In this document: positions 34,352-44,027 of the stretch, piece by piece
Numbering within the stretch: position 1 is the first letter of the stretch
Layout of the letters: each line of letters starts with the position of its first letter
From: Chryseobacterium sp. JUb7
GTDB taxonomy: Bacteria > Bacteroidota > Bacteroidia > Flavobacteriales > Weeksellaceae
Length of the DNA stretch: 64,000 nucleotides
NCBI RefSeq assembly: GCF_024806495.1
Contig: NZ_JANUFF010000008.1
Span: forward strand, 1-64,000
Direction: 5' to 3'
The notes under the pieces: model-generated
What the model saw: only the letters and a program-made list of their open reading frames with translations
Database searches by the model: none
Told to the model about the DNA's origin: nothing
Position numbers and translations under genes: made by a program

Positions 34352-35671
34352 ATGAAAAATTATCTTTTACCGGCAGTAGCACTGCTTATTTTTAGTTGTA
34401 AGGAAAGTAAAAAGACTTCCGGCATGACGCAGCAAGGCGATAAAGCCGTCACTCAAACAGATACGTTGAAATTACCGCCTCCGGATGAAAAAAATGCGAA
34501 AAATAAATTCAGCAATGTGATAGGATGGGGAAAGGATAAGGCTCCAACTGCTCCTGAAGGTTTTACCGTAACCCGATTTGCTGAAAATATCAAAAGTCCC
34601 AGAAACATGATTCAGGGAGAAAACGGAGATATTTTTGTGGTATTGTCCAATTCGGAACGTTCTGCTACAGAGAAAATAAAAAATGACATCAGTGGAAAAA
34701 GCGGGGCTGAGGTCGGAGGAAAATCGGCGAATAAAATACTGCTTTATCGTGATGCCAATAAAGACGGTATTCCCGAATCTTCATCTGTATTTTTAGATAA
34801 CTTAAACCAGCCTTACGGAATGCTGATCATCAAAGATCGGTTTTATGTAGCCAATACCGATGGACTTTGGGTATATCCCTACAAAGCAGGAGAGGTAAAA
34901 CTTACCCAACCGGGTAAGAAAATAGTGAGTCTTCCTGCAGGAGGATATAACAATCATTGGACCAGAAATTTAACGACCAATAAGGACCAGTCTAAAATTT
35001 ATATCTCCGTAGGATCGGGTAGTAATGTAGGAGAAAACGGAATGGAAAATGAAGTAAGAAGAGCCAATATTCTTGAGGTAAATCCTGATGGAAGTGGCGA
35101 AAAAATCTATGCTGCCGGACTTAGAAACCCTGTAGGGATGAGCTGGAATCCTGTAACAGAAGAATTGTGGACCGTTGTGAATGAAAGAGATGAGTTGGGT
35201 GATGAACTGGTGCCGGATTACCTCACAAGTGTAAAGCAAAATGCTTTTTATGGTTGGCCATACGCTTATTTCGGGAAGAATGAAGATCCCAGAAGAAAGG
35301 GCGAAAAACCTGACCTGGTAGCAAAAACTATCGTTCCTGACGTGCCTTTGGGAAGTCATACCGCTTCTTTAGGATTAACATTTTATACTGGGAGTCAGTT
35401 TCCGGGAAAATATAAGAATGGAGCTTTTATCGGACAACACGGTTCGTGGAACCGTTCTTCACTTGTAGGATATCAAGTGGCATTTGTACCTTTTAAAAAT
35501 GGTAAAGCTTCGGGCTCATATCAACCGTTTCTTAACGGTTTTATAGCAGATGAAGCAAAAGGAGATGTCTACGGAAGACCCGTGGGAGTTCTTCAGCTTA
35601 AGGACGGATCTTTGCTGGTAGCAGATGATGTAAGCGGAATTGTCTGGAGAGTTTCTTACCCTAAAAAATAG
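34352..35671 (+). CDS. Sorbosone/PQQ-glucose dehydrogenase-like lipoprotein
   Basis: 439 residues; lipoprotein signal 'MKNYLLPAVALLIFSC' with lipobox Cys16. A six-bladed propeller of the soluble aldose sugar dehydrogenase / L-sorbosone dehydrogenase type follows: 'GFTVTRFAENIKSPRNMIQGENGDIFV', 'LNQPYGMLIIKDRFYVANTDGLWVYPY', 'KIYISVGSGSNVGENG', 'GLRNPVGMSWNPVTEELWTVVNERDELGDELVPDY', 'FIGQHGSWNRS', 'RPVGVLQLKDGSLLVADD'. The 'GSWNRS' and 'NERD' motifs are family hallmarks. It probably oxidises a sugar with PQQ in the periplasm or at the surface. A terminator follows 70 bases downstream. Confidence 0.85.
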   Translation: MKNYLLPAVALLIFSCKESKKTSGMTQQGDKAVTQTDTLKLPPPDEKNAKNKFSNVIGWGKDKAPTAPEGFTVTRFAENIKSPRNMIQGENGDIFVVLSNSERSATEKIKNDISGKSGAEVGGKSANKILLYRDANKDGIPESSSVFLDNLNQPYGMLIIKDRFYVANTDGLWVYPYKAGEVKLTQPGKKIVSLPAGGYNNHWTRNLTTNKDQSKIYISVGSGSNVGENGMENEVRRANILEVNPDGSGEKIYAAGLRNPVGMSWNPVTEELWTVVNERDELGDELVPDYLTSVKQNAFYGWPYAYFGKNEDPRRKGEKPDLVAKTIVPDVPLGSHTASLGLTFYTGSQFPGKYKNGAFIGQHGSWNRSSLVGYQVAFVPFKNGKASGSYQPFLNGFIADEAKGDVYGRPVGVLQLKDGSLLVADDVSGIVWRVSYPKK

Positions 35672-35739
35672 GATGTATAAGCAAAATTAGCTTAAAAAAG
35701 CTTTTCAGAGATATTGAATATCAGAATTAAACAAATTAT

Positions 35740-35768
35740 AAGTCTCCTGCTGAAGGGAGACTTTTTTG
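35740..35768 (+). terminator. Intrinsic terminator
   Basis: AAGTCTCC / GGAGACTT stem with a 7-8 base loop and T6, about 70 bases after the dehydrogenase gene. Confidence 0.85.
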
Positions 35769-35909
35769 CGGCTAAATATTTAACTGATAATAGGTAAGGC
35801 TTTTATCATAGAAAGCTCTCTATGACTTAGTCCCAAGATAATTATCTTTTGAAATCGAGTAGGGTAATTATTTCTTTGAAAGCAAATTTTAATTTCAGTT
35901 TTAATAAGA

Positions 35910-35917
35910 TACTTTTG
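35910..35917 (+). promoter_or_regulatory. -7 promoter element
   Basis: TACTTTTG, 23 bases before the start codon of the delta-60-repeat gene. No clear TTG at -33. Confidence 0.5.
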
Positions 35918-35939
35918 CACACAAATAAATTATAAATCC

Positions 35940-37481
35940 ATGAAATTAAAATTATTTTTTGCGATCCTGTTTCTATCCGGATCAACCCAAGCACAGGTTG
36001 CCGGAGATTATGATAACAGTTTTGGAACCAATGGAAAAGTTGTTGTCAGCGATCCGTCTTCTTCAAAAGTAAAACTTTCGAATATAGCTGTTCAGTCGGA
36101 CGGTAAAATAGTTGTTGTAAACAAAAAAGGAAATCTTGATACACAGTTTCACATTCAAAGATTTCTTTCTGACGGGACCAAAGATTTATCTTTCGGAACC
36201 AATGGAATTTCGAGTATTACATTACCGTCATATACTGTATCGCTCAAAAATATAACCATTCAACCGGATGGTAAAATCCTTGCAGGAGGAGATGTTTACC
36301 CTAATGCCTTTAATTCAGATCATTATTGCGGAATAGTGAGGCTGAATCCTAACGGATCTCTCGATACTACTTTTGGAAATGGCGGGAAAGTAACATTTGC
36401 ATATTCATCGTATGCAAATGCAAGTGATGAAATCAATAAAATTGTTGTGCAGCCTGATGGAAAAATCCTTACTGCAGGAATGTCTTATGACGGTACAAAA
36501 GGAAGTTTTGCAGTGGCCCGTTTAAATGCTGACGGAAGTTTTGATACCGGTTTTGGTACTGGAGGAAAGCAGGTGAAATCTTTTCCGGCAACAATTGCAT
36601 CAGTAGTGTATAATGTTAAAGTTCTGCCAAACGGGAATATTCTTTTAGCAGGAACCATCGGTAACAGCTTCGGGTTGGTAAAACTCATGCCAAACGGAGA
36701 TTTTGATACTTCTTTTAATACAACAGGAGCTAAATCTTATGCTTCCGATCTTACAGGAAACTATTCTGTAATGACCTTCTTACCAGATCAGTCAATGATT
36801 TTTGCGGGGGTTACTTCTTCAGGGCAGAATAAATATTTTAAGTTCAATTCCAATTTACAGTTAGATCCTGCTTTTGGTACTGGAGGTACTGTTACGACAG
36901 GTACTTCATCGGGAAATTATCAGGAGTCTGGGGTTTCCAGAATGGTTACAGATAACGAGGGAAGGATATTTGCTTTAGGAAGAATCAACGGTCCGGGAAG
37001 TGTTCTTCTTTTTTCAGTGACGTGTTTTACACCTAACGGAGCTATTGACAATAGTTTTGCTACTAACGGAAGGCTGGTAATTAATCATGGTTATTTAACT
37101 AACGGTCCGTTTGACTGTATATTACAGGCGGATCAGAAATTGCTTATTTCAGGATATATCACCAATGACCAATATTCAACTCTTTCTGATGGTTTTCTTA
37201 ACAGATTTCATACTCAGATGAGTGTATTGGGCACAGCTGAAAAAAATAAGATTTCTGAATTTACCGTATTTCCTAATCCTGTTAAAGATATAGTAACCAT
37301 CGGTCATTTGGATAAGAAAATTTTCAATCAGATTATAGAGATTGTAGATGGAACGGGAAAACTTATTTTACAGCAACGCGCTCAGCACGAAACTGAAAAA
37401 ATTGATATCTCGCATCTTAGTTCTGGTATATATTATATTAAAATTGGCAGTGAATTAAGTAAAAAGGTGATTAAGAAATAA
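35940..37481 (+). CDS. Delta-60-repeat protein with type IX secretion sorting domain
   Basis: 513 residues. Signal peptide 'MKLKLFFAILFLSGSTQAQ'. Residues about 20-430 are delta-60 repeats ('D.SFGTNGKVVV', 'IQPDGKILAGG', 'RLNPNGSLDTTFGNGGKVTF', 'VQPDGKILTAG'), forming a beta-propeller-like surface. The last 75 residues are a type A T9SS sorting domain ('FTVFPNPVKDIVTIGHL', 'EIVDGTGKLILQQ', 'DISHLSSGIYYIKIG'), so it is exported across the outer membrane and attached or released. It shows that the organism has a type IX secretion system. Confidence 0.92.
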   Translation: MKLKLFFAILFLSGSTQAQVAGDYDNSFGTNGKVVVSDPSSSKVKLSNIAVQSDGKIVVVNKKGNLDTQFHIQRFLSDGTKDLSFGTNGISSITLPSYTVSLKNITIQPDGKILAGGDVYPNAFNSDHYCGIVRLNPNGSLDTTFGNGGKVTFAYSSYANASDEINKIVVQPDGKILTAGMSYDGTKGSFAVARLNADGSFDTGFGTGGKQVKSFPATIASVVYNVKVLPNGNILLAGTIGNSFGLVKLMPNGDFDTSFNTTGAKSYASDLTGNYSVMTFLPDQSMIFAGVTSSGQNKYFKFNSNLQLDPAFGTGGTVTTGTSSGNYQESGVSRMVTDNEGRIFALGRINGPGSVLLFSVTCFTPNGAIDNSFATNGRLVINHGYLTNGPFDCILQADQKLLISGYITNDQYSTLSDGFLNRFHTQMSVLGTAEKNKISEFTVFPNPVKDIVTIGHLDKKIFNQIIEIVDGTGKLILQQRAQHETEKIDISHLSSGIYYIKIGSELSKKVIKK

Positions 37482-37528
37482 ATTAGAAATTTCACAGAGT
37501 CAAATAATATTCTATAAAAACATTAAAT

Positions 37529-37563
37529 GCCCCCGAAAGTTAGATGCTTTCAGGGGCTTTTTT
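37529..37563 (+). terminator. Intrinsic terminator
   Basis: GCCCCCGAAAG / CTTTCAGGGGC (one mismatch) with a 7-base loop and T6. Confidence 0.9.
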
Positions 37564-37654
37564 ATGTTTATCATGCTTCAATTAACCATAAGATTAGAGA
37601 GAAGATAGACGTAAAATAGAGTTTAGAGAACTTATAGCATTGATACACGTATAA

Positions 37655-37688
37655 TGAAAAATAAAAGCCTGTTCCAAAGAACAGACTT
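37655..37688 (-). terminator. Intrinsic terminator, minus strand
   Basis: AAGCCTGTTC / GAACAGACTT stem with a four-base loop. The minus-strand T tract (TTTTATTTTT) lies on the left. It probably ends the surface-protein gene at 37804-38517. Confidence 0.7.
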
Positions 37689-37803
37689 TACCATAACCTA
37701 ACTAAAATTAAAGAATTAAATAGACGTCCGGGAAGCCTCCCAATAATTTTATATAGACATTTGTATTTTTAATCATAATGAAAAATGAGGGGAAATTTCA
37801 TTA

Positions 37804-38517
37804 TTAAAGATTAGAACCTAAGCTGGTAATGGTAAAAGTAGCACCAACAGCAACAGAATAAGTTTCTGCCGGGCTATTACATCCCGCACAGTGATTGGAG
37901 CCAAAGTTAATCGTAGAACCTGCATTTAAAAATATCGCTACAGAACCTCCTCGGTAAGAGGTAAATCCAGCTCCGAAATTATTAACAGAATTAAGCGTCC
38001 AGAATTGCGCTCCGCTATTGATCGATATCGTCCAGTTTGATTGATTGGCGCCTGAACTTGAAACAATACCTCCTGCAAGATTAAACTGATAAAAACCATC
38101 TCCACCTACTGGAACCGTGTACGTGTTGGTAGTCGTATTCCAATTGCCATCATTGGTAAAAATTTGCCCGAAAGTCCATTTATTAAAAGCACCTCCGGCT
38201 GTAGTACCCATACCGGCATTTGCTCTTCCGGAAGCTACTACTTTAGGAATAAAAGACGTTGTCGTTTGGTTGGCAGCCATAGACACCCAGTTTGTACCGT
38301 CGCTGTAAAACATTTGCTTTGTTGTATTATCATATTTCATCGCTCCGGCTCCCGCGGCCATTGCTGTTTGGTTGGTATTTCCAAAAGCAATGGCAGAATT
38401 TCCTGTTGCTGATCTGGCATCAAGATTCACGGCTGGATTTGGATTTCCCACTCCCACTTGTGCAGAAGATATTCCGAACACCACGCATGAAAAAATCAGT
38501 AGAAATTTGTTTTTCAT
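37804..38517 (-). CDS. Exported C1q-like surface protein
   Basis: 237 residues. Signal peptide 'MKNKFLLIFSCVVFGISSAQ', then the stalk motif 'VGVGNPNPAVNLDARSATGN', 'GAGAMKYDNTTKQMFYSDGTNWVSM' and a C-terminal beta-sandwich ('GFYQFNLAGGIVSS..', 'FLNAGSTINFGSNHC', 'VAVGATFTITSLG') that reads like a C1q/TNF-type jelly roll. Related to the three proteins encoded at 42467-44780. Divergent from the histidine kinase gene, with a tandem inverted-repeat site in the 231-base gap. Probably surface-exposed; ligand unknown. Confidence 0.75.
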   Translation of the reverse strand: MKNKFLLIFSCVVFGISSAQVGVGNPNPAVNLDARSATGNSAIAFGNTNQTAMAAGAGAMKYDNTTKQMFYSDGTNWVSMAANQTTTSFIPKVVASGRANAGMGTTAGGAFNKWTFGQIFTNDGNWNTTTNTYTVPVGGDGFYQFNLAGGIVSSSGANQSNWTISINSGAQFWTLNSVNNFGAGFTSYRGGSVAIFLNAGSTINFGSNHCAGCNSPAETYSVAVGATFTITSLGSNL

Positions 38518-38647
38518 AAATGTTGATTTTTTATTTTTATAAAAATTTAATTTTTAAACGTGTTTTTAATCGATATTTAAAATTTTTCATTAAAAACATA
38601 TTTAATGGTGTAAATTTAATTTCAATAAAAATTCTGGCTAAATTTAT

Positions 38648-38690
38648 CCTGTAGAGAAAAAACTATCATTTGTAGAAAGAATTCTACAAA
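38648..38690. promoter_or_regulatory. Tandem inverted-repeat operator, copy 1
   Basis: Proximal site TTTGTAG-N8-CTACAAA (38669-38690, perfect) abuts a degenerate site CCTGTAG-N8-CTATCAT (38648-38669), 21 bases apart, sharing one base. The same two-site arrangement occurs at 44983-45025. It lies upstream of the kinase promoter (TACATTTG at 38719) and 131 bases before the divergent surface-protein gene. Heptamer arms fit a LuxR/NarL-type response regulator. Confidence 0.7.
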
Positions 38691-38718
38691 AATTAAAAAT
38701 TATGTTAAATGTTCATTG

Positions 38719-38726
38719 TACATTTG
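38719..38726 (+). promoter_or_regulatory. -7 promoter element of the two-component operon
   Basis: TACATTTG, 22 bases before the kinase start codon. No TTG lies at -33, and the tandem operator ends about 7 bases upstream of the -33 position, suiting activation. Confidence 0.55.
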
Positions 38727-38748
38727 CAGCCGGATATATCACCAGTAA

Positions 38749-41739
38749 ATGAGGAAGCTTTTACTTTTATTCTCACTTTTACTCATTTCTACGGTTTTCG
38801 GTCAGCAGTATTCTTCCGTATGGTTCAATACGGATAACGGCATGCCTCAAAATAGCATCAAAGACATTGTAAAAGACAAGTGTGGTTTTATCTGGATCTG
38901 TACTGATGGCGGAATTTTAAGGTATGACGGACAAAACCTCATCAATTATAAAAATCTTAAGCTCACCAATTTCAGTTTCGTAAATTTTTTGGGAAATGTG
39001 AAATCAGATCATATTATCCTTAACAATTCAGGACAATTTCAATATCTGATTATAAAAGGTAGAAAAATTACAATTACAGATAAGAAATCCCCTTTATTAA
39101 AGACGGTAACAGAACGGACTATTTTCAAAAATAAAGAATATGTTGTTTTTATTAAAAATAATTCTTTTACCACTGTAGATAATGGATTTATAAAGCTTCA
39201 AAAAGGAACTTATTTCTTTGATGGGAAAAATATTATTTACAGGAAAAATTCAGGAGAAGAGAAAATAATTCCCCTCGATTTTAAGAAAGAAAATCAGAAA
39301 AATTTTTTCCGTTTTGGAGAGTATTTATTTTTCAGAGATGTTATCAATAAAAGAATTTTGAAATTTTCTGAGGAAAATATTTCTGTATTTAATTCTGATA
39401 ATTCGTTGTATAACGATCCTTCAAGTAAGATTTTCTGGCAGGATATGAATTGTCAGAATTTCATCATTAATAAAGGGAAAATCTACATTTCTGAACTTCA
39501 AAATGGAAATCTGAAAACAACTCCTATCCTCGAACTGAAAAACAATGATATTGATATTTCCATGATTTACAGTTTACTGTATGACAAAGAAAACAATACA
39601 ATGTACATAGGAACATTAAATAAAGGATTAAATATTGTCAAAGTTCCTTCATTTGTCACTCCAAAAGTAAATCCTACATTAGAAAACAGGGTTCAGTATT
39701 CTATGCTTCCTTTTGGATATGATAAAATTATTAATTTTCAGGGGAGGGTTTATGACAAAAATTCTTTGGTTAAAGATTATCATTTTAATACGGTAGATGA
39801 ATGGTGTCTTGTGTATGATGAAAGTAACAATATTCTCTATTCTAAAGACGGAAAAATTTACAGAAGACTCTCCAAATACAATTATGAAAAATATGATTCT
39901 GTAGATATTGGGAAAAATAATAAAGCCAGAGCTATCTTTGAAGACAAAGGTTTTTATCTGTTAAAAACCGAAGATGGAGTGCAATATTATCTGAAAATTT
40001 ACTCAAACGGGAGCTTACAGAATCTTCTTGGGAGTTTTGCTTTTAAATCTGAAATAAGCACTTCAGTATTTATTAACAAAGATGAATTTTTGGTAGGTTG
40101 TGATGATAAAATGTATATTATTTCGCTGTCTAAAAAAACGATAAAAAAACAAAACATTCCCAATCTGTCTTTGAAGAGCACAATCATAACAAAAGACGGA
40201 AATATCTGGATTCTCACAAGAGGAAAAGGTCTGTATCTTTATAAAAACGGGAAATTTACCCAAATGCCTTTCGACAAAGACGGTTATCTGTCTTATCCTA
40301 ATAATCTGATGAAAGATTCAAAAGGGTATTTGTGGATCTCGAGTAATAACGGATTATTTAAAATTCCTGAAAATACGCTTCTTGAGTATGCAAAAAATAA
40401 TACAACAAAGGTTGTTTACTATCGTTATACCAAAGAAGACGGCTTTAATATCAATGAATTTAATGGCGCGGTTAATTCTTTTACACAGCTGGATAATGGA
40501 GATTTTGTAGTTCCTTCAATGGACGGATACGTATTTTTTGATCCTCTTAAAATCCCATCCTATTATCCGAAAGCTGAAAATATTTATGTTGAAAGAGCGC
40601 GGTCAAAAGGTGCAGATTATATGTATTTTAAAGACACACTGAATCTTGAAAATGATTTTAATCAGGCCTCTGTATATATCGACATTCCTTATTACTCCAA
40701 CAGCGATAATCTTTATATTGAAGCAAGTCTGCAAAATGCAGATGTACCTGCAAAATGGCAACGGCTCAAAGATCGCGAATATATAGTAAGAAACCTTCCA
40801 CCGGGAGAATACACATTGGATATAAGGGTTTTGATTTCTCCGGATGGTAAATTTGCTTACCGGAAAATCCTGATCAGTGTACCTGCACTTTATTATCAGA
40901 CACTTTGGTTTAGAATTTTAGGATCTGTTTTATTTTTAGGCATCATACTTCTTATTATTTTTTTAAGAACGAGAATTTTAACCACGAAAAATAGTCAGCT
41001 AAAGAAAATTGTTCATCAGAAAAATGATGAACTGAAAACCACTCAGGATCAATTGAAAAACGAATCTGAATATCAGAAAAATCTGATCCAGACGATTAAT
41101 CATGACATTACAACTCCTATAAAATATCTTTCAGTAATGTCTCAGAAACTATCTGAAACAGATAACCCAAAACTGCAGAAGCAATACTTTGATACCATCT
41201 ACAGATCTTCGGAAGAGCTTTATAAATTTACGTTGAATTTGAAAAATTATACTGAATTATTTAATAATGAAAGTCAGATTTTTCAGGAGGGCAGTTATTT
41301 TGTTTTCGAGCTGTTAGAAGCTAAAAAAAGATTGTTTGAGGAAATTTCTTCTCAAAATAACACGCTTATTATCAATAATTCTCCAAAAAATATTAAATTG
41401 AATGTAAATGAAAGTATAATAGCTGCTATTATTCATAATTTACTGGATAATGCGGTAAAAAATACGATTGGAGGTGAAATTATTCTGGACGCCAAAGAAG
41501 AAGGAAATTTTAAACGAGTCAGTATTTCAGATTCCGGAGCAGGTATGGGAGAGGAACTATTTCAATATTACAATAATCTTATCAGTGATCTGAAAAATAA
41601 ACCATCTTCTCTTAAAGGTCAAGGTCTGGGGCTTCATCTTGTGATTCATCTCTTAAAGAAAATTGATGGAAAAATAATTTTTAAAGATAATATTCCTAAG
41701 GGTACCCAAGTAGAAATAATCATACAAAATCAGAATTAA
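38749..41739 (+). CDS. Propeller-type sensor histidine kinase
   Basis: 996 residues. Signal peptide (1-18); a periplasmic two-component-regulator propeller opens with 'FNTDNGMPQNSIKDIVKDKCGFIWICTDGGILRYDG' and continues to about 600; a Y_Y_Y-type beta domain (about 620-705); one transmembrane helix (about 715-740); coiled coil; HisKA-like helix with phospho-His about 785 in 'QTINHDITTPIKYL'; HATPase_c with N box 'IIHNLLDNAVKNT', 'SDSGAGMG' and 'GQGLGLHLV'. Same architecture as hybrid sensors of polysaccharide systems, but without fused receiver. Its stop overlaps the start of the response regulator gene (TAATG). Confidence 0.9.
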   Translation: MRKLLLLFSLLLISTVFGQQYSSVWFNTDNGMPQNSIKDIVKDKCGFIWICTDGGILRYDGQNLINYKNLKLTNFSFVNFLGNVKSDHIILNNSGQFQYLIIKGRKITITDKKSPLLKTVTERTIFKNKEYVVFIKNNSFTTVDNGFIKLQKGTYFFDGKNIIYRKNSGEEKIIPLDFKKENQKNFFRFGEYLFFRDVINKRILKFSEENISVFNSDNSLYNDPSSKIFWQDMNCQNFIINKGKIYISELQNGNLKTTPILELKNNDIDISMIYSLLYDKENNTMYIGTLNKGLNIVKVPSFVTPKVNPTLENRVQYSMLPFGYDKIINFQGRVYDKNSLVKDYHFNTVDEWCLVYDESNNILYSKDGKIYRRLSKYNYEKYDSVDIGKNNKARAIFEDKGFYLLKTEDGVQYYLKIYSNGSLQNLLGSFAFKSEISTSVFINKDEFLVGCDDKMYIISLSKKTIKKQNIPNLSLKSTIITKDGNIWILTRGKGLYLYKNGKFTQMPFDKDGYLSYPNNLMKDSKGYLWISSNNGLFKIPENTLLEYAKNNTTKVVYYRYTKEDGFNINEFNGAVNSFTQLDNGDFVVPSMDGYVFFDPLKIPSYYPKAENIYVERARSKGADYMYFKDTLNLENDFNQASVYIDIPYYSNSDNLYIEASLQNADVPAKWQRLKDREYIVRNLPPGEYTLDIRVLISPDGKFAYRKILISVPALYYQTLWFRILGSVLFLGIILLIIFLRTRILTTKNSQLKKIVHQKNDELKTTQDQLKNESEYQKNLIQTINHDITTPIKYLSVMSQKLSETDNPKLQKQYFDTIYRSSEELYKFTLNLKNYTELFNNESQIFQEGSYFVFELLEAKKRLFEEISSQNNTLIINNSPKNIKLNVNESIIAAIIHNLLDNAVKNTIGGEIILDAKEEGNFKRVSISDSGAGMGEELFQYYNNLISDLKNKPSSLKGQGLGLHLVIHLLKKIDGKIIFKDNIPKGTQVEIIIQNQN

Positions 41740-42365
41740 TGCACAAAAAAATACTTATTGCCGATGATCATTATGTTGTAAGAATGGGAGCTTCGTTACT
41801 GTTGCATTCTGCTTATGAAGACCTGGAAATAGATTTCACCGAAAATTATGAAAGTGTAAAAGACAAAGTTTCTGCCAGCCGTTATGACCTTTTAATGCTC
41901 GATATTGATATGCCGGGAAGTATTTATCTGGAAATGATAAAGGAGATTAAAAGTTTGGATCCGGATCTGAAAATATTGATGTTTTCTGCGTATGATGAAA
42001 AAACGGCTATCAAATATATCAATGAAGGTGCAGACGGATATCTTAATAAGCAGCAAAGTGAAAATGTAGTAGATGCTGTAACAGCCATCTTGAGACAGGG
42101 GTATTATTATTCACAGGAAATTGCATATCTTCTTATCAATAATACCAAAGATTTAACACCGCTTTACAGTTTGTCAAAAAGAGAACTGCAGATTTTCAAA
42201 CTGCTTGCAGAAGGCAATGGAAATCTTGAAATTTCCAATAAACTGGATATTAAAATGTCTACGGTAAGTACTTTTAAAAAGAGGATCTACGAAAAGCTTA
42301 ATATTAAAACTCTGGTAGAAATTATTAAACTGCATGAAAAATACAGCTCGGGAGTTTTAAAATAA
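41739..42365 (+). CDS. Response regulator, NarL/FixJ type
   Basis: 208 residues. Receiver domain with acidic pair 'ADDH' (9-11) and phospho-acceptor Asp55 in 'LLMLDIDMPG', Lys in 'GYLNKQQS' replacing the usual 'K.A' motif. C-terminal LuxR HTH 'LSKRELQIFKLLAEGNGNLEISNKLDIKMSTVSTFKKRIYEKLNI' (about 147-192). Translationally coupled to the propeller kinase and surely its partner. It is the obvious candidate to bind the heptamer inverted repeats at 38648-38690 and 44983-45025, which would make it both autoregulatory and a regulator of the neighbouring surface-protein genes. Confidence 0.92.
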   Translation: MHKKILIADDHYVVRMGASLLLHSAYEDLEIDFTENYESVKDKVSASRYDLLMLDIDMPGSIYLEMIKEIKSLDPDLKILMFSAYDEKTAIKYINEGADGYLNKQQSENVVDAVTAILRQGYYYSQEIAYLLINNTKDLTPLYSLSKRELQIFKLLAEGNGNLEISNKLDIKMSTVSTFKKRIYEKLNIKTLVEIIKLHEKYSSGVLK

Positions 42366-42408
42366 CTTAGGCTTATTTCGTTAATATTAAAAAAAATGCG
42401 GTAAAGGC

Positions 42409-42433
42409 AAAAAGCCTCAAAAATGAGACTTTT
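42409..42433. terminator. Bidirectional terminator
   Basis: AAAAGCCTCA / TGAGACTTTT stem (one mismatch), A-rich left and T-rich right, between the convergent response regulator and surface-protein genes. Confidence 0.65.
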
Positions 42434-42466
42434 CACTTCTAAAATCGATATAAAAAAGGAATTTCC

Positions 42467-43234
42467 TTAAAGGTTTCCGAGATATTGCCAGATTACCTCC
42501 TGCTGATTGATTCTGGTACTTGTATCACATGTGTAATTATTGCCTAAGATCCACTGAAAATATCCTGAGGAATCTCCTGCATTAAGAAAAACCACAGAAG
42601 AATATGAGACATTTCTGTTAGCATATCCTGTAGGTTCGCCTCTGAAAGCAAAAGAAAATCTGATGTCATTTGCCGTAGTACCGCCCAGATAGGCCAGAAC
42701 GGGATTGTACTGTAGTGGCTGAGCAGTAATTCCTGTACTGATCGTGAATTTATAGAATCCCGATTTTTCCGCAATAATACTGCCGTCAGCCGCAATATTT
42801 GCATCCTGGGAGTTTAACGCAAACGGAGCGCCGTTAAGATTTATGCAAGAGGTGCCGGTTGTTGTTTTTCTTCCTTTTGCAAATACTTCAGGCAGTGTTA
42901 TAAATGTATTGATTTTCACGTCATCCATCATATCCTGCCATTGTGTTCCGTTGAATACATATGGAATATCCGCATAAACTTTGATGTTATCTGCAATAGA
43001 AGAAGTACTGTTGCTCGTATTGTAAATGACTAATCCTGCTGCGGGGTTAGGTATTGTCGTAATATCTGTTTTTGATATTAATGCCGCATGGGGTAATATT
43101 AATCCCTTATTTGCACCAGCGAGTTCAAGGGCTGCAGAAGGATTAGGGCTTGCGGTGCCTATGCCAACTTGAGAAAATATATTGGAAGCGGCAAGGATAA
43201 AGAGTAAACTTAGTTGCTTATTTAATTTTGTCAT
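42467..43234 (-). CDS. Exported C1q-like surface protein (third gene of triplet)
   Basis: 255 residues. Signal peptide to '..ASNIFSQ', then the paralogue signature 'VGIGTASPNPSAALELAG', 'KGLILPHAALISKTDITTIPNPAAGLVIYNTSN', 'YVFNGTQWQDM'. C-terminal half (about 120-255): 'CINLNGAPFALNSQD', 'KSGFYKFTISTGITAQP', 'VVFLNAGDSSGYFQWILG', 'QQEVIWQYLGNL'. The 'GFYKF' and 'LNAG' strands fit a C1q-like jelly roll. Thirty bases after the preceding paralogue, so the three genes form one operon with the promoter before 44780. Confidence 0.75.
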   Translation of the reverse strand: MTKLNKQLSLLFILAASNIFSQVGIGTASPNPSAALELAGANKGLILPHAALISKTDITTIPNPAAGLVIYNTSNSTSSIADNIKVYADIPYVFNGTQWQDMMDDVKINTFITLPEVFAKGRKTTTGTSCINLNGAPFALNSQDANIAADGSIIAEKSGFYKFTISTGITAQPLQYNPVLAYLGGTTANDIRFSFAFRGEPTGYANRNVSYSSVVFLNAGDSSGYFQWILGNNYTCDTSTRINQQEVIWQYLGNL

Positions 43235-43264
43235 GATTTCAATTCTTTAAAATTTTTTGGAAAT

Positions 43265-44008
43265 TTATTCTCCCATGTAAATCCATACAACTTGCTGTTC
43301 TCCAATTTGATCATCATCTACACAGGTTCCGCCAAGATCCCAGGTAAAGCCTTCTGAGGTCTGTCCCTGATTAAGATAGACTGATCCCGAAAAATTATTA
43401 GACTGCCATCCTCTTGCTCCTGTAGATCCTAACTGAAAGGCATAAGTTAACATTCCGGGATATATCGCAGGATTGTAAGATCTTCTAAGCATAAACTGTT
43501 TGATATTAACAGACCAATAGTAATACCCTTTTCTGCCCGCGGTAAGTGCTCCTGTAGAAGATAGTGTACTTCCGTCTACGGCATTCAGACTTGTCAGTGC
43601 AAAATTAGCCGTTGTAATACCTGTACAAGAAGTATCTGTCGTAGTTTTCTTACCGATTGCAACCACACTGGGAAATAAAAAGTTCTGTGAATTGGTATTG
43701 TTTTCCAAGAGTTCCTGCCATGCAGCTCCATCAAATTTGTATAATGTTCCAGCTGTAATTTGGGTATTTCCTGATCCAACTGTTGAAGCGGCAAGAATTA
43801 AAGTTCCTCTTTTAGGGTTAGGAATTGTTGTAATATCGTTTCTTGACTGTAAAGGAACTTTATTGATTAAAAAACCTTTATTAGGAGAACTTATATCCAG
43901 CAATGCAGACGGATGTGGGGTAGCGGTATTGATGCCGACCTGAGAATACATTTTCGTGACACTCGCCATACCGAGTATTAAAGTAAAAAGAAGCTTCTTA
44001 TTTTTCAT
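43265..44008 (-). CDS. Exported C1q-like surface protein (second gene of triplet)
   Basis: 247 residues. Signal peptide ends '..KMYSQ', followed by 'VGINTATPHPSALLDISSPNKGFLI', 'PLQSRNDITTIPNPKRGTLIL', 'LYKFDGAAWQEL', then a beta domain with 'GYYYWSVNIKQFMLRRSYNPAIYPGMLTY', 'SVYLNQGQTSEGFTWDLGGTC' and terminal 'GEQQVVWIYMGE'. Clearly a paralogue of its two neighbours; the shared ends 'EQ.V.W.{2-3}G' suggest a conserved last strand. Paired cysteines (about 127 and 229) may form a disulfide. Confidence 0.75.
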   Translation of the reverse strand: MKNKKLLFTLILGMASVTKMYSQVGINTATPHPSALLDISSPNKGFLINKVPLQSRNDITTIPNPKRGTLILAASTVGSGNTQITAGTLYKFDGAAWQELLENNTNSQNFLFPSVVAIGKKTTTDTSCTGITTANFALTSLNAVDGSTLSSTGALTAGRKGYYYWSVNIKQFMLRRSYNPAIYPGMLTYAFQLGSTGARGWQSNNFSGSVYLNQGQTSEGFTWDLGGTCVDDDQIGEQQVVWIYMGE

Positions 44009-44027
44009 TTTTTCTTTCCTGTTATAA